Counted from the first letter of the stretch, positions 25,682 through 34,767 are shown. The stretch is DNA of 64,000 bases from an uncultured Muribaculaceae bacterium (GCA_910579035.1 CAJTSR010000008.1:1-64000), one strand, 5' to 3'. The notes: generated from the sequence alone by a model not told the origin. Translations and numbers: made by a program.

Positions 25682-26859
25682 TATGAGAATTGCAAAAACA
25701 GATTGATATCGACGTTGCGCACCCCGGCCGTGCGTGCCGCTGCCGGATTTACGCACTTGCCGAGGAAGGTATAGGCGGCACAGCGAAGCCCTGCCTTGAG
25801 TTTAAGGGCGTTTGCCACGCCGTCGCACACCATAATATCGTCGAGCATGGTAACAAAGGTATTGCTCATGGCCATTGCCACGGTGCGCGGCACGGCGTTG
25901 CCGGCATTGATGTAGCACATACGCGCCGGCGCTGTGTCCTCGTTGTCGGACGGCGAAGCGAGGTCAAGGTCTATTACCGGCATCGACGGGAAGGCCGAGC
26001 CGGGCGCCGATGTGAGGTCGAAGGTTATGACGCCTTTCTTCATTGTTTCGGCAAGCGTGGCGTCGGCCACGGCGCCGCGCGCGGCAGTGTCGGTGGCCAC
26101 CACTATGTCGGCCGAGCGGAGCGCCGCCTCGAACACCTTGGGGTGGAGCGACGAACAGATAGCGCCCGGGCCCACCGCCGTGGCTGCCTCCCGCAGGCGG
26201 TATGTGTTGTTGTCGAACATTCTCACTGTAGCCCCGAGGCCTATGGCCGTCTTGGCGGCGGCCACGGCGGCCATGTCCGAGCCTACGACCATCACCTCGC
26301 ACGGCACAACTCCGGCCACTCCGCCGAGGAGTATGCCCTTGCCGTGCACGGCGTCGGCAAGCAGCGACGACGCTATGGCGATAGCGGCACGGCCGTCTAT
26401 CTCGTGGAGTATGTCGGCGAATGGCTGGCGCGAGTTATCGTCGGCTATAAGCTCGAGCGCGAGGGCTATGACGTGCCTGTCGAGCAACACCTTTAGTGTT
26501 TCGCGCTGCTGCTCGCCCACATGGAGGAACGACAGCAGCAGGGAGCCTCGCTTGAGCCGGCGGGCGTCGGAGGCAGACAGTGCCGGAAGGCATATCACAA
26601 TGTCGGCAGAAAGAGCCTCGGCACGAGCCACGATTTCGACCCCGCAGCGGCTGTACGCGGCATCGGAATAGTGTATGTGGGCGGCAGCGCCGCTCTCCAT
26701 CTTTACCCGGAAGCCACGGGCCACGAGCATTCCCGCTCCCTCGGGGGTAAGCGGGAAACGGTGTTCGAGCATGCTCTGCGATGCCGGGAGGCCTATCACG
26801 GCGCTGCGCTCGGTGGTAGTGGCGCGCAACAATTCTTCCAAGGGTACCGGTGCGTTCAT
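25681..26859 (-). CDS. Alanine dehydrogenase / transhydrogenase-alpha family protein
   Basis: This 392-residue protein has the alanine dehydrogenase/PNT fold. The N-terminal domain has RFPLTPEGAGMLVARGFRV and the second has a Rossmann segment (VMVVGSDMAAVAAAKTAIGLGATV with D in FDNNTYRL). The GSGTAG-like P-loop of true alanine dehydrogenase (GxGxxG) is replaced by GSDMAA. It is longer than alanine dehydrogenase by about 20 residues and lacks a membrane domain, so it may be a soluble amino-acid dehydrogenase of unknown substrate. It overlaps aroK by 4 bases and the RNase HI start by one base. Confidence 0.8.
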   Translation of the reverse strand: MNAPVPLEELLRATTTERSAVIGLPASQSMLEHRFPLTPEGAGMLVARGFRVKMESGAAAHIHYSDAAYSRCGVEIVARAEALSADIVICLPALSASDARRLKRGSLLLSFLHVGEQQRETLKVLLDRHVIALALELIADDNSRQPFADILHEIDGRAAIAIASSLLADAVHGKGILLGGVAGVVPCEVMVVGSDMAAVAAAKTAIGLGATVRMFDNNTYRLREAATAVGPGAICSSLHPKVFEAALRSADIVVATDTAARGAVADATLAETMKKGVITFDLTSAPGSAFPSMPVIDLDLASPSDNEDTAPARMCYINAGNAVPRTVAMAMSNTFVTMLDDIMVCDGVANALKLKAGLRCAAYTFLGKCVNPAAARTAGVRNVDINLFLQFS

Positions 26860-27398
26860 CTTAAAAAATGGTTTATGAAATTTTCGGCAGAATCGGCTAT
26901 CTCGCCCTCTGTTTCAAGACGCGAGCTGTCGAACACGGCGTCGGCCATGCCATAGTACGGAAAGCGCTCGGACATCATCGCCGCCACACGCTCCCTGAGC
27001 GCGGCCTCGTCGGCGAGAACGTCGTCGACAAGCGGGCGCTGGCCCGGAACGAGCCTCAGGCGCCTGAGAGTGGTATCTATGTCGGCTCGCAGCCACACCA
27101 CCGTCCCGGCTTTCTTCATCAGCTCCATGGCTCCCGGACGGCAAGGCGTGCCGCCGCCGCAGGCCACCACGGCGTCCGTGCCGGCAAATTCGGCAAGCAC
27201 GCGGCCCTCAAGGGAACGGAAGTGCTCCTGTCCGTGCACTCGAAATATATCGGCCACCGACATACCTGCCCGCCGCTCTATCTCCGAGTCGAGATCGACG
27301 AAAGCTCTCCCGCCGACCCTGCGTGCAAGAGCCTGCAGCAATGTAGACTTGCCGCAGGCCATAAATCCTACCAGAAAAATCGGACGCGCGCAGTTCAC
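26856..27398 (-). CDS. aroK: Shikimate kinase
   Basis: This 180-residue kinase phosphorylates shikimate with ATP in the aromatic pathway. Walker A is GFMACGKS (11-18). The substrate-binding DLDSEIERRAGMSVADIF and CGGGTPCRP are present, as is the lid segment RPLVDDV. It lies between mscL and the alanine-dehydrogenase-like gene on the minus strand; the other aromatic gene in the window is aroA at 30.5 kb on the plus strand. It ends 4 bases inside the next gene. Confidence 0.95.
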   Translation of the reverse strand: MNCARPIFLVGFMACGKSTLLQALARRVGGRAFVDLDSEIERRAGMSVADIFRVHGQEHFRSLEGRVLAEFAGTDAVVACGGGTPCRPGAMELMKKAGTVVWLRADIDTTLRRLRLVPGQRPLVDDVLADEAALRERVAAMMSERFPYYGMADAVFDSSRLETEGEIADSAENFINHFLR

Positions 27399-27400
27399 CG

Positions 27401-27838
27401 CTACTTCTTGTCGGCCTGAGCGCGGAGAAGGTCGCGAATCTCAACAAGAAGCTCCTCCTGAGTGGGACCGGCCGGTGCGGCAGGTGCCTTTGGCTCAGCG
27501 GCAGGTTCGCGCTTAAGCTTGTTTATAAACTTGATTGCAAGGAAGATGCAGAACGCTATGATAAGGAAGTCGACGATGGTCTGCACGAAAGCGCCCCATG
27601 TCACAGCCACTTCGGGTGTGATTATCTCGGTACCCTGGGCCACGCCCTGCTTGATAACCCATTTATACTCCGAAAAATTAGTGCCGCCCGTGATGACTCC
27701 CACAACAGGCATAATGATATCATTGACCAGCGAAGTAACAATCTTGCCGAAAGCCGCGCCGATAACAACACCGACAGCCATATCGACAACATTGCCCTTC
27801 ATGGCAAACTCCTTGAATTCTTTAAGGAACTTTTTCAT
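27401..27838 (-). CDS. mscL: Large-conductance mechanosensitive channel MscL
   Basis: This 145-residue channel opens under membrane tension to release solutes. The first helix region FLKEFKEFAMKGNVVDMAVGVVIGAAFGKIVTSLV and the second segment FLIIAFCIFLAIKFINKL are diagnostic. The C-terminus is Ala/Pro/Glu-rich and ends QADKK. It is 2 bases before aroK. A -7 box (TAAATTTG) at 27925-27932 on the minus strand may drive it. Confidence 0.97.
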   Translation of the reverse strand: MKKFLKEFKEFAMKGNVVDMAVGVVIGAAFGKIVTSLVNDIIMPVVGVITGGTNFSEYKWVIKQGVAQGTEIITPEVAVTWGAFVQTIVDFLIIAFCIFLAIKFINKLKREPAAEPKAPAAPAGPTQEELLVEIRDLLRAQADKK

Positions 27839-27924
27839 AGATAATAAATACTAAAAAACCTATTGACTTAAAACGCAACCACTGCGGGAAATGTTGTTGA
27901 TAGTGACGCCCAAGCCATTTTGCG

Positions 27925-27932
27925 CAAATTTA
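27925..27932 (-). promoter_or_regulatory. -7 promoter element before mscL
   Basis: Minus-strand TAAATTTG matches TAnnTTTG. The predicted leader is about 80 bases. No TTTG box is at the right spacing. Confidence 0.5.
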
Positions 27933-27989
27933 ACAAAAGTTTTCAACATAAAAAAACGGAAAAGAAAAGGAAATGCCGAAATTTTTCAT

Positions 27990-27997
27990 TAATTTTG
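27990..27997 (+). promoter_or_regulatory. -7 promoter element before gapA
   Basis: TAATTTTG matches TAnnTTTG. The leader to ATG28109 would be about 105 bases. No clear TTTG box upstream. Confidence 0.55.
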
Positions 27998-28108
27998 CGG
28001 CCAATACGGCAGAGGCTCGGCGCACACTCTCCGCAGCACTCCCCAAGCCGGGCATAACCAACAGTAAAACAAACACATACAAACAACCCAATATTCAATT
28101 TCAAAACT

Positions 28109-29119
28109 ATGACTAAAATAGGTATCAATGGTTTCGGTCGCATCGGTCGCTTCGTCTTCCGTGCCTCCACCAAGCGCGACGACATCGAAGTAGTCGCTAT
28201 CAACGACCTTCTTCCCGTTGACTACATGGCTTACATGCTGAAGTATGACACAATGCACGGCCAGTTCGACGGAACCGTTGACTACGACCTCGAAAAGAGC
28301 GAACTGATTGTAAACGGCAAGCACATCCGCGTAACAGCATGCAAGAACCCCGCAGAAATCGCCTGGGGTGCAGTAGGTGCTGAATACGTTGTTGAGTCCA
28401 CCGGCCTCTTCCTCACAAAGGAAAAAGCCCAGGGTCACATCGACGCCGGCGCAAAATACGTTGTAATGTCTGCTCCCTCCAAGGACGACACCCCCATGTT
28501 CGTATGCGGCGTTAACGCCCACACCTACGTTAAGGGCACACAGTTCGTATCGAACGCTTCCTGCACCACCAACTGTCTTGCTCCCATCGCCAAGGTTCTC
28601 CACGACAACTTCGGCATCGTAGACGGCCTCATGACTACCGTACACTCCACTACCGCTACCCAGAAGACTGTAGACGGTCCCTCTATGAAGGACTGGCGCG
28701 GCGGCCGTGCAGCTTCCGGCAATATCATCCCCTCCTCCACCGGCGCAGCCAAGGCAGTAGGCAAAGTTATCCCCGAACTCAACGGCAAGCTCACCGGTAT
28801 GTCGATGCGTGTCCCCACCCTCGACGTTTCTGTAGTTGACCTTACTGTAAACCTCGCCAAGCCCGCTACTTACGACGAAATCTGCGCTGCCATGAAGGCT
28901 GCCAGCGAAGGCGAGCTCAAGGGTGTTCTCGGCTACACCGAAGAAGACGTTGTATCCAGCGACTTCCTCGGCGACGCTCGCACCTCTATCTTCGACAAGA
29001 AGGCAGGTATCCAGCTGACCCCCACCTTCGTTAAGGTTGTATCTTGGTACGACAACGAAATCGGTTACTCCAACAAGGTTCTCGATCTCATCGCAACCAT
29101 GGTTAAGGTTAACGCCTAA
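28109..29119 (+). CDS. gapA: Glyceraldehyde-3-phosphate dehydrogenase (type I)
   Basis: This 336-residue glycolytic enzyme oxidises glyceraldehyde-3-phosphate with phosphate and NAD. The catalytic C152 is in SNASCTTNCLAP. The cofactor site is KIGINGFGRIGR, with D33 (IND) favouring NAD. Codon use differs from its neighbours: it favours C- or T-ending codons such as GTT and AAC, in keeping with very high expression. It is a single-gene transcription unit with a strong terminator after it. Confidence 0.98.
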   Translation: MTKIGINGFGRIGRFVFRASTKRDDIEVVAINDLLPVDYMAYMLKYDTMHGQFDGTVDYDLEKSELIVNGKHIRVTACKNPAEIAWGAVGAEYVVESTGLFLTKEKAQGHIDAGAKYVVMSAPSKDDTPMFVCGVNAHTYVKGTQFVSNASCTTNCLAPIAKVLHDNFGIVDGLMTTVHSTTATQKTVDGPSMKDWRGGRAASGNIIPSSTGAAKAVGKVIPELNGKLTGMSMRVPTLDVSVVDLTVNLAKPATYDEICAAMKAASEGELKGVLGYTEEDVVSSDFLGDARTSIFDKKAGIQLTPTFVKVVSWYDNEIGYSNKVLDLIATMVKVNA

Positions 29120-29141
29120 TCACAACCGAACAATACACACA

Positions 29142-29176
29142 AAGAGCGCTGTGCCACCCGCACGGCGCTCTTTTCA
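29142..29176 (+). terminator. Terminator after gapA
   Basis: Arms AAGAGCGC (29142-29149) and GCGCTCTT (29165-29172) form a perfect stem with a short T run after it. Confidence 0.8.
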
Positions 29177-29220
29177 TTAACACCTTTTCCAATATCCTGA
29201 ATCCATAATCAGCTATATGA

Positions 29221-29312
29221 ATACCATCGCCTGCGAGGCCGCGATATATCGCGACCCTACAAGAGCGACATAACCCCCTATTCACATAATCACATAACCA
29301 CTTAATCACTTT
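29221..29312. repeat. Palindromic intergenic repeat, copy 1 (extended form)
   Basis: Core GGCCGCGATATATCGCGACC plus CTACA at 29237-29261 contains the 16-base palindrome TCGCGATATATCGCGA except one edge base. The flanks (ATACCATCGCCT before, ACATAA and CACATAA/CACTTAA steps after) match copy 2, on the opposite strand, over about 95 bases. It lies between gapA and the PatB gene. Confidence 0.85.
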
Positions 29313-29318
29313 TTTTTG

Positions 29319-29326
29319 TACCTTTG
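29319..29326 (+). promoter_or_regulatory. -7 promoter element before the PatB-like gene
   Basis: TACCTTTG matches TAnnTTTG and precedes ATG29353 by 26 bases. It lies just after the repeat unit. Confidence 0.6.
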
Positions 29327-29352
29327 CACCAAACTGAAAAACTCCCCGTACC

Positions 29353-30543
29353 ATGACACAGTATAACTTCGACAACATCATTGACCGCCACGGCACTTCG
29401 GCTGTAAAAATCGACCGCCTCGACGCCGTTTTCGGCCGCCACGACCTCACTCCGCTATGGATTGCCGACCTTGACTTCGCGGTATGCCCCGAAATAACGG
29501 CCGCCCTCAGCCGTCGTCTGGCACACCCCGTGCTCGGCTACTCTGAGGCCTCCGAGAGCTACTGGCAGGCGATTATCGACTGGAACCTGCGCCGCCACGG
29601 CTTCTCCATAGCCCGCAACGAGCTTGCCTTCGTGCCGGGCGTGGTGAAAGGCATAGCTCTGGCTGTCAACTTCTTCACCCGCGAGGGCGACGGCGTTGTG
29701 ATTCAGCCGCCGGTATATACGCCTTTCCGCACCGTTGTCGAAGGAAACAATCGCAAAGTAATCGAAAACCCGCTCATATTCGACGGCGAGAGCTACAGTA
29801 TGGACCTCGACGGCCTGCGCAGCGTGGTGGCCGAGCACAAGCCCAAGATGATGGTGCTCTGCAACCCACACAACCCCATAGGAATACAATGGGACGCCGA
29901 CACACTGGCCGAACTCGCAGCCATAGCCCGCAAAGCCGGAATGGTGGTGGTGAGCGACGAAATACACGGCGACCTCATGCTCGGCGGCCGCCGCCATATC
30001 CCCTTCCTCTCGGCAGGACCCGACGCCGAGGCCGTGGGCATAATGCTCGGCGCCCCCTCCAAGACATTCAACATTCCGGGGCTGGTAAGCTCGTGGATGG
30101 TGGTTAAAAATCCCGAGATGCGCGAACGCTACTACAAATGGCTCGAAGTGAACGAATTCAGCGCCCCGGTCATGATATCGACCATCGGCGCGGAAGCAGC
30201 CTACAACAACGGCGAGGAATGGCTCGACCAAATGCTCGCCTATGTGGAAGGCAACATCGATTTCGTGATTGACTTCGCGGCTCGCCGCATACCGGGCCTC
30301 AAAGTGATAAGGCCGCAGGCCTCCTTCCTGCTCTGGCTTGACTTCCGCGGACTCCACCTATGCCACCGCGAGGTGATGGACATGCTCCTCGACAAAGCAC
30401 ACCTCGCCCTTAACGACGGCACGATGTTCGGCGCGCAGGGCGACGGCTTCGCGCGCCTCAACGCAGGCACGCCGCGCGCCGTTCTGGCCCATGCCCTCGA
30501 AAGCCTCGAAACAGCCGTGTGCACCGTGTGCAAACAATCATAA
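29353..30543 (+). CDS. patB: PatB/MalY family aminotransferase (cystathionine beta-lyase)
   Basis: This 396-residue fold-type I PLP enzyme matches the PatB/MalY group. The PLP lysine is K237 in GAPSKTFNIPGLVSSW. LWIADLDFAVCPEI near the N-terminus and SDEIHGDLMLGG are family signatures. Such enzymes cleave cystathionine or cysteine S-conjugates; in E. coli MalY also affects maltose regulation. It is the first gene of a run ending at the leucine-rich protein. Its TAA stop overlaps the aroA ATG by one base. Confidence 0.93.
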   Translation: MTQYNFDNIIDRHGTSAVKIDRLDAVFGRHDLTPLWIADLDFAVCPEITAALSRRLAHPVLGYSEASESYWQAIIDWNLRRHGFSIARNELAFVPGVVKGIALAVNFFTREGDGVVIQPPVYTPFRTVVEGNNRKVIENPLIFDGESYSMDLDGLRSVVAEHKPKMMVLCNPHNPIGIQWDADTLAELAAIARKAGMVVVSDEIHGDLMLGGRRHIPFLSAGPDAEAVGIMLGAPSKTFNIPGLVSSWMVVKNPEMRERYYKWLEVNEFSAPVMISTIGAEAAYNNGEEWLDQMLAYVEGNIDFVIDFAARRIPGLKVIRPQASFLLWLDFRGLHLCHREVMDMLLDKAHLALNDGTMFGAQGDGFARLNAGTPRAVLAHALESLETAVCTVCKQS

Positions 30544-31802
30544 TGGACTACAGGATAACACCCCCCGAAGAAATTCTTGAAGCCACGGCGACCCTGCCCC
30601 GCAGCAAGAGCATAATCACCCGCGCGATGGTGATGGCCGCCATAGCCTCAAAGACATACACCGGCCCTCTTGCCGAAGTATGCGACGACACGGCCACACT
30701 CGCCGGCATACTGTCGCGCCCCCTGCAGGGCACTATCGACGTAGGCCCGGCAGGTACCGCCATGCGCTTCCTCTGCGCGCTATGTGCCGCAACCGAAGGC
30801 GCCGACTGCCTGCTTACAGGCTCGGAGCGCATGCTCCGCCGGCCCATAGGCCCGCTGGTAGAAACCCTGCGCTCGCTTGGTGCTGACATAGCGTACGAGG
30901 GTACCGACGGCTTCCCGCCGCTGCGGATAAAAGGCCGTCGGCTCACCGGCGGAGAAGCCGAGATAGACGGAGGCACAAGCTCGCAATTCATATCAGCCCT
31001 CATGATGGTGGCTCCGCTTATGTCAGCCCCGCTGAAAATAAGGCTGCTCGGCGACGTGTCATCGCGCCCGTACATAGCTATGACAGCCGAGATGATGCGC
31101 CGACGTGGTATCGATGTGGAAATGGACCTCGACAGCGTTACAGTGCCCGACACCCCGTACCGCTACCGAAGCCCCGAGGACGACGACGAGGCCGACTGGA
31201 GCGCGGCAGCATTCTGGTACGAAATCGCCGCCCTCACGGCAGGCTGGGTGACAATACCCGGGCTTAGGCAACGCTCGCTGCAAGGCGACAGCGCCTCGGC
31301 AGAGCTTTTCGAGCGCCTCGGCGTACTCACCGAATACGGCGACGAGGGCGCGGAGCTTTCCGCAACACCCGACCTCTACAGCCGCTTCGACGCCGACCTC
31401 TCGGACATGCCCGACGCCGTGCCCGCCCTCGCCGTAACGGCCGCCATGGCGGGAATACCGTTCAGGATAAGCGGAATAGGTTCGCTCCACGACAAGGAAT
31501 GCGACCGCATAGAAGCTCTTATCGCCGAACTCGCCAAGCTCGGAATGCTTGCCGAAACCGAAGAATACGGCACAGTGCTGTCGTGGGACGGCAGCCGCCG
31601 CCCTATCTCCGAGCTGCCTGTTTTCGATACTTACGGCGACCACCGCATGGCGATGGCGCTCGCACCCGTGGCCGTGTTCGTTCCGGGGATAGTGATACGC
31701 GACGCCGGAGTAGTGGCAAAGTCCTACCCCGGCTTCTGGGACGACCTGCGCCGCGCCGGATTCACCGTAGAAGACGCCGAAGAGGCATCTGCCGAAGAAT
31801 GA
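30543..31802 (+). CDS. aroA: 3-phosphoshikimate 1-carboxyvinyltransferase (EPSP synthase)
   Basis: This 419-residue enzyme adds enolpyruvate to shikimate-3-phosphate. Features are LPRSKSIITRAMVMAA, the GPAGTAMRFLCAL loop, the EIDGGTSSQFISALMM motif, and DTYGDHRMAMALA near the C-terminus. The start ATG30543 overlaps the previous stop by one base. The frame is open further upstream without family similarity. It is slightly shorter than most (about 430). It overlaps the next gene by 4 bases (ATGA). Confidence 0.95.
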   Translation: MDYRITPPEEILEATATLPRSKSIITRAMVMAAIASKTYTGPLAEVCDDTATLAGILSRPLQGTIDVGPAGTAMRFLCALCAATEGADCLLTGSERMLRRPIGPLVETLRSLGADIAYEGTDGFPPLRIKGRRLTGGEAEIDGGTSSQFISALMMVAPLMSAPLKIRLLGDVSSRPYIAMTAEMMRRRGIDVEMDLDSVTVPDTPYRYRSPEDDDEADWSAAAFWYEIAALTAGWVTIPGLRQRSLQGDSASAELFERLGVLTEYGDEGAELSATPDLYSRFDADLSDMPDAVPALAVTAAMAGIPFRISGIGSLHDKECDRIEALIAELAKLGMLAETEEYGTVLSWDGSRRPISELPVFDTYGDHRMAMALAPVAVFVPGIVIRDAGVVAKSYPGFWDDLRRAGFTVEDAEEASAEE

Positions 31803-32224
31803 CAATAATACTCATACTACTTGTAGCCATAGCAGGAACTGGAGCGGCGCTCTATGCCGAGCACCGCTTCCACCTGCGCCGGAAAGGCCCGAAGCCTGCG
31901 GAGCCTGAAGAAGAGCCGCAGCAGGAAGAGTGCTGCGGAATGCACATCACCTGCGAGCGCGACTCCTTGCTGGCCTCCGTGTCGGAACAAATAGAATATT
32001 ACGATGACGACGAGCTCGACCGCCACGCGGGCAAAGACCCCTCGCAGTATACCGATGCCGAGATAGAGGAATTCCGCGAAGTGCTGCTCACCCTCCGTCC
32101 CGACGATATCGCAGGATGGGCCCGCAGCATACAGCTACGAGGCATAACTCTGCCCCCCGCCGTTCGCGACGAACTCATAATGATAGTGGCCGAGGAACGC
32201 TCGGCTCGTTCCTCCAATGCTTGA
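31799..32224 (+). CDS. Small membrane-anchored protein of unknown function
   Basis: This 141-residue protein has an N-terminal membrane segment (TIILILLVAIAGTGAALY), a Glu/Pro-rich linker, then a CCGMHITCERDS motif and a helical domain (EQIEYYDDDELDRHAG to IVAEE). I recall this layout from a conserved Bacteroidales family sometimes mislabelled phospholipase; there is no lipase motif. The four-Cys arrangement might bind metal but this is a guess. It overlaps aroA and the permease start. Confidence 0.75.
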   Translation: MTIILILLVAIAGTGAALYAEHRFHLRRKGPKPAEPEEEPQQEECCGMHITCERDSLLASVSEQIEYYDDDELDRHAGKDPSQYTDAEIEEFREVLLTLRPDDIAGWARSIQLRGITLPPAVRDELIMIVAEERSARSSNA

Positions 32225-33032
32225 ATATTTCGACTATGCCTTTTTCCGCCAGGCTCTTGCCGGCGTGTTCCTCATAAGCATATGTGCCGCAATGATAGGC
32301 ACATATATCATTTCCCGGCGCCTTGTGGCAATATCGGGCGGCATAACCCACGCCTGCTTCGGAGGCCTCGGGCTTGGTTATTTCCTCGGCATCAACCCCG
32401 TGATAATGGCCGGGGTGTTCGCCATAGGCTCCTCGGTGGGGGTAGAATGGCTGTCGCGGCGCATGAGCCTGCGCGAGGACTCGGCCATAGCCGTGGTATG
32501 GGCGCTGGGAATGGCGCTCGGGGTCCTCTTCGTGTTTCTCACACCGGGATATGTGCCGGAGCTGAACTCCTTCCTCTTCGGCAACATTCTCACCGTGTCG
32601 ACAGCCGACCTCGCCGCCTTCGCCATATTCACCGCCGTGCTGATAGCTTTCTTCGCGTGGCAGTACCGCAACATAGTGGCCGTGGCTTTCGACCGCGATT
32701 TCGCAGCCGTAAGCGGCCTGCCCGTGCGTCTTGTCAGCTACACCATGACCGTGCTCATAGCTGTCGGCATAGTGCTCACCATACGCCTCGTAGGTATAAT
32801 GCTGCTTATGTCGATGCTGTCGCTGCCCATGATTACGGCAGAAGTGTTCTACAGCCGCTTCCGCCCCGTGATGCTCGCATCGGTAGCCGTGTCGGTGGCC
32901 GCATCGGCCGGAGGCCTTCTTCTGTCAACAATCATCGACGTGCCCTGCTCCGCCCTCATCGTTCTACTTATGACCGCCCTCTTCCTCCTCGCCAAAACTG
33001 CAAAAGCATTACTCCGTAAAATCAGCCAATAA
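32217..33032 (+). CDS. Metal ABC transporter permease (ABC-3 family)
   Basis: This 271-residue protein has eight or so hydrophobic segments and the ABC-3 (ZnuB/MntB) signatures GGITHACFGGLGLGY and TIRLVGIMLLMSMLSLP. It would form the membrane channel for zinc or manganese uptake. No ATPase or binding-protein gene lies beside it, so partners must be elsewhere. It overlaps the preceding gene by 8 bases and its stop overlaps the start of the next by one base. Confidence 0.9.
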   Translation: MLEYFDYAFFRQALAGVFLISICAAMIGTYIISRRLVAISGGITHACFGGLGLGYFLGINPVIMAGVFAIGSSVGVEWLSRRMSLREDSAIAVVWALGMALGVLFVFLTPGYVPELNSFLFGNILTVSTADLAAFAIFTAVLIAFFAWQYRNIVAVAFDRDFAAVSGLPVRLVSYTMTVLIAVGIVLTIRLVGIMLLMSMLSLPMITAEVFYSRFRPVMLASVAVSVAASAGGLLLSTIIDVPCSALIVLLMTALFLLAKTAKALLRKISQ

Positions 33033-34660
33033 TGAATAGGACTTACTTGTTTATTATCGCGATACTCGCGGCCCTGCTCTCTCCAGTCAACACCCATGCC
33101 GAAGTGTGGGATCCCGTAAAAATCGACGGCATATACTACAACCTGCCTTCATCACCGACCGGCAAAGCGATGGTGGTAGCGCCATACGGCTACAAATACA
33201 CCGGCGACTTAACAATACCGTCGGCAATCAGTTACGAAGGACAGCAGTATGATGTCGACGGCCTCCTCTATGTTCTGACAGCTGCCGACATAAGCTCGCT
33301 CACACTCTCCGAAGGCTTTACCAACATAAACCTGTCGGTGCAGAACGCGGCGAAACTGAGCAGTGTCACACTGCCTTCCACCACGGCTAAAAATTCCAAG
33401 ATATCGTGCGGCCTCGGAAGCCACCGGCTCGTGAACGTGAATATCCGCACCGACAAAGGAAAAATAACACTCATACTCGACAAATTCGGCATCTTCGGAA
33501 GCGACGGACAGGCTCTCGAAGCCTTTTTGGCGGCAGGGCCGAACTCCCCGAAAATAGAATTCGACGGCGAAGGACACATCACCTTCGACAGCGCCGACGC
33601 CGAGTCGTACGGCTGTGTGCAGCAGGCTGATTCCTATGTTATAAACCTTTACTGCGAAATCGATGGCAAGCGCATACACGTACGCACACAATCGTCGCCC
33701 AACCACAGCGGCATGTCTGCAACTGCCGACGGCATCAACTATATGGTAACCGAGCGCGGAGCCGCCGTGGTTATGAACCAGGAGGCTCCCTACACCGGCA
33801 GAATAAGCGTGGCACAGTCGATAGAATACGGGGATGACAGCCACGATGTGACGATTATCGACGACAACGCCTTCAACAACTTCTACGGCTCGGACATCAG
33901 CTCCATAGAGCTTCCCCGAACCCTCGTGGAGATAGGATATGCAGCCTTTTCCAACTCTGAAAATCTCGAAGGAATAACGATACCCGACGGCGTGACCACA
34001 ATAAAGGCATACGCCTTCAGTGGCTGCCACTCCATGACTTACGCCAAACTGCCCTCCGGCCTTGAAACACTCGGCAAAAACGCATTCAAAGGCTGCACAT
34101 CGCTCAATTCTCTCGAAATACCCGCCGGAGCCGCCATGCACAACACCTTCGAGGGCTGCGACAATCTTTGCCGCGTAGAAGTGCTCGGGGCAAGCAGCAC
34201 CGACGTAAGGCTCGAGCTGTCGAGCAATCTCTATCTCAATGGGGGCGGCAGTATACCTCTGTGTGTGTACACCATGAGGTATGACGAAAGCGGCAAGCTC
34301 GTGCTCAACAACATACACCGTCCCGAAAACGGCATCGTGGAAATACCCATCGCCGAACTTTACCGCAACAACAGCCGCAGCGGGCAGGCATACAGCGGCG
34401 AGATACACGTGTACTGCGACAACACCGACTCAGAACTGTTCCCCGCCATAAATCCGGGCGACAGCGAGCCGTACAGCTTCGCATCTTTTGAAATACCGCA
34501 GCCAAGCATTTCGGGCATTTCCGCCCCCGCGCTGGTAGACACGGCCTCAGAAACCGAATACTACAACTTAAACGGCATACGCCTCGGCAGCCGCCCCTCA
34601 GTCCCGGGCATATACATCTGCCGCGACTGCGCAGGCACCTCAAAAATCATCATTCGCTGA
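33032..34660 (+). CDS. BspA-type leucine-rich repeat surface protein
   Basis: This 542-residue protein has a signal peptide and a central run of BspA/LRR_5 repeats (SSIELPRTLVEIGYAAFSNSENLEGITIPDGVTTIKAYAFSGC and more). The C-terminus (YYNLNGIRL, PGIYICRDC, KIIIR) resembles a type A sorting tail of the type IX secretion system, so surface display is likely though not certain. Such proteins bind host or dietary ligands. It is the last gene of the aroA run and is followed by a hairpin. Confidence 0.85.
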   Translation: MNRTYLFIIAILAALLSPVNTHAEVWDPVKIDGIYYNLPSSPTGKAMVVAPYGYKYTGDLTIPSAISYEGQQYDVDGLLYVLTAADISSLTLSEGFTNINLSVQNAAKLSSVTLPSTTAKNSKISCGLGSHRLVNVNIRTDKGKITLILDKFGIFGSDGQALEAFLAAGPNSPKIEFDGEGHITFDSADAESYGCVQQADSYVINLYCEIDGKRIHVRTQSSPNHSGMSATADGINYMVTERGAAVVMNQEAPYTGRISVAQSIEYGDDSHDVTIIDDNAFNNFYGSDISSIELPRTLVEIGYAAFSNSENLEGITIPDGVTTIKAYAFSGCHSMTYAKLPSGLETLGKNAFKGCTSLNSLEIPAGAAMHNTFEGCDNLCRVEVLGASSTDVRLELSSNLYLNGGGSIPLCVYTMRYDESGKLVLNNIHRPENGIVEIPIAELYRNNSRSGQAYSGEIHVYCDNTDSELFPAINPGDSEPYSFASFEIPQPSISGISAPALVDTASETEYYNLNGIRLGSRPSVPGIYICRDCAGTSKIIIR

Positions 34661-34670
34661 TTATCCGCCG

Positions 34671-34701
34671 GCACCCCGCAAAAAATATTTTGTCGGGGTG
34701 C
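34671..34701 (+). terminator. Possible hairpin terminator before rpsA
   Basis: Arms GCACCCCG (34671-34678) and CGGGGTGC (34694-34701), extended by CAAAA/TTTTG inside. There is no clean T run after it, so it may also be a processing or attenuator structure. It is 7 bases before the rpsA -33 box. Confidence 0.4.
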
Positions 34702-34707
34702 AAAATA

Positions 34708-34739
34708 TTTGGTTATGAGCGTAATTTGATGTAACTTTG
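34708..34739 (+). promoter_or_regulatory. Promoter for rpsA
   Basis: TTTG at 34708-34711, 20 bases, then TAACTTTG at 34732-34739 matches the consensus. Transcript start is near 34746, giving a leader of about 70 bases. Confidence 0.75.
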
Positions 34740-34751
34740 CGGCGCAAATGC

Positions 34752-34767
34752 GGCGCGCCCGCGCGCC
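34752..34767 (+). promoter_or_regulatory. GC-rich hairpin in the rpsA leader
   Basis: GGCGCG (34752-34757), loop CCCG and CGCGCC (34762-34767) make a perfect stem in the predicted leader. S1 leaders are autoregulated in E. coli by structure; a like role here is a guess. Confidence 0.45.

Noticed and set aside
33209..34408. 399-codon minus-strand ORF opposite the leucine-rich protein
   Set aside because: No recognisable domain; the plus-strand protein has signal peptide and repeats.
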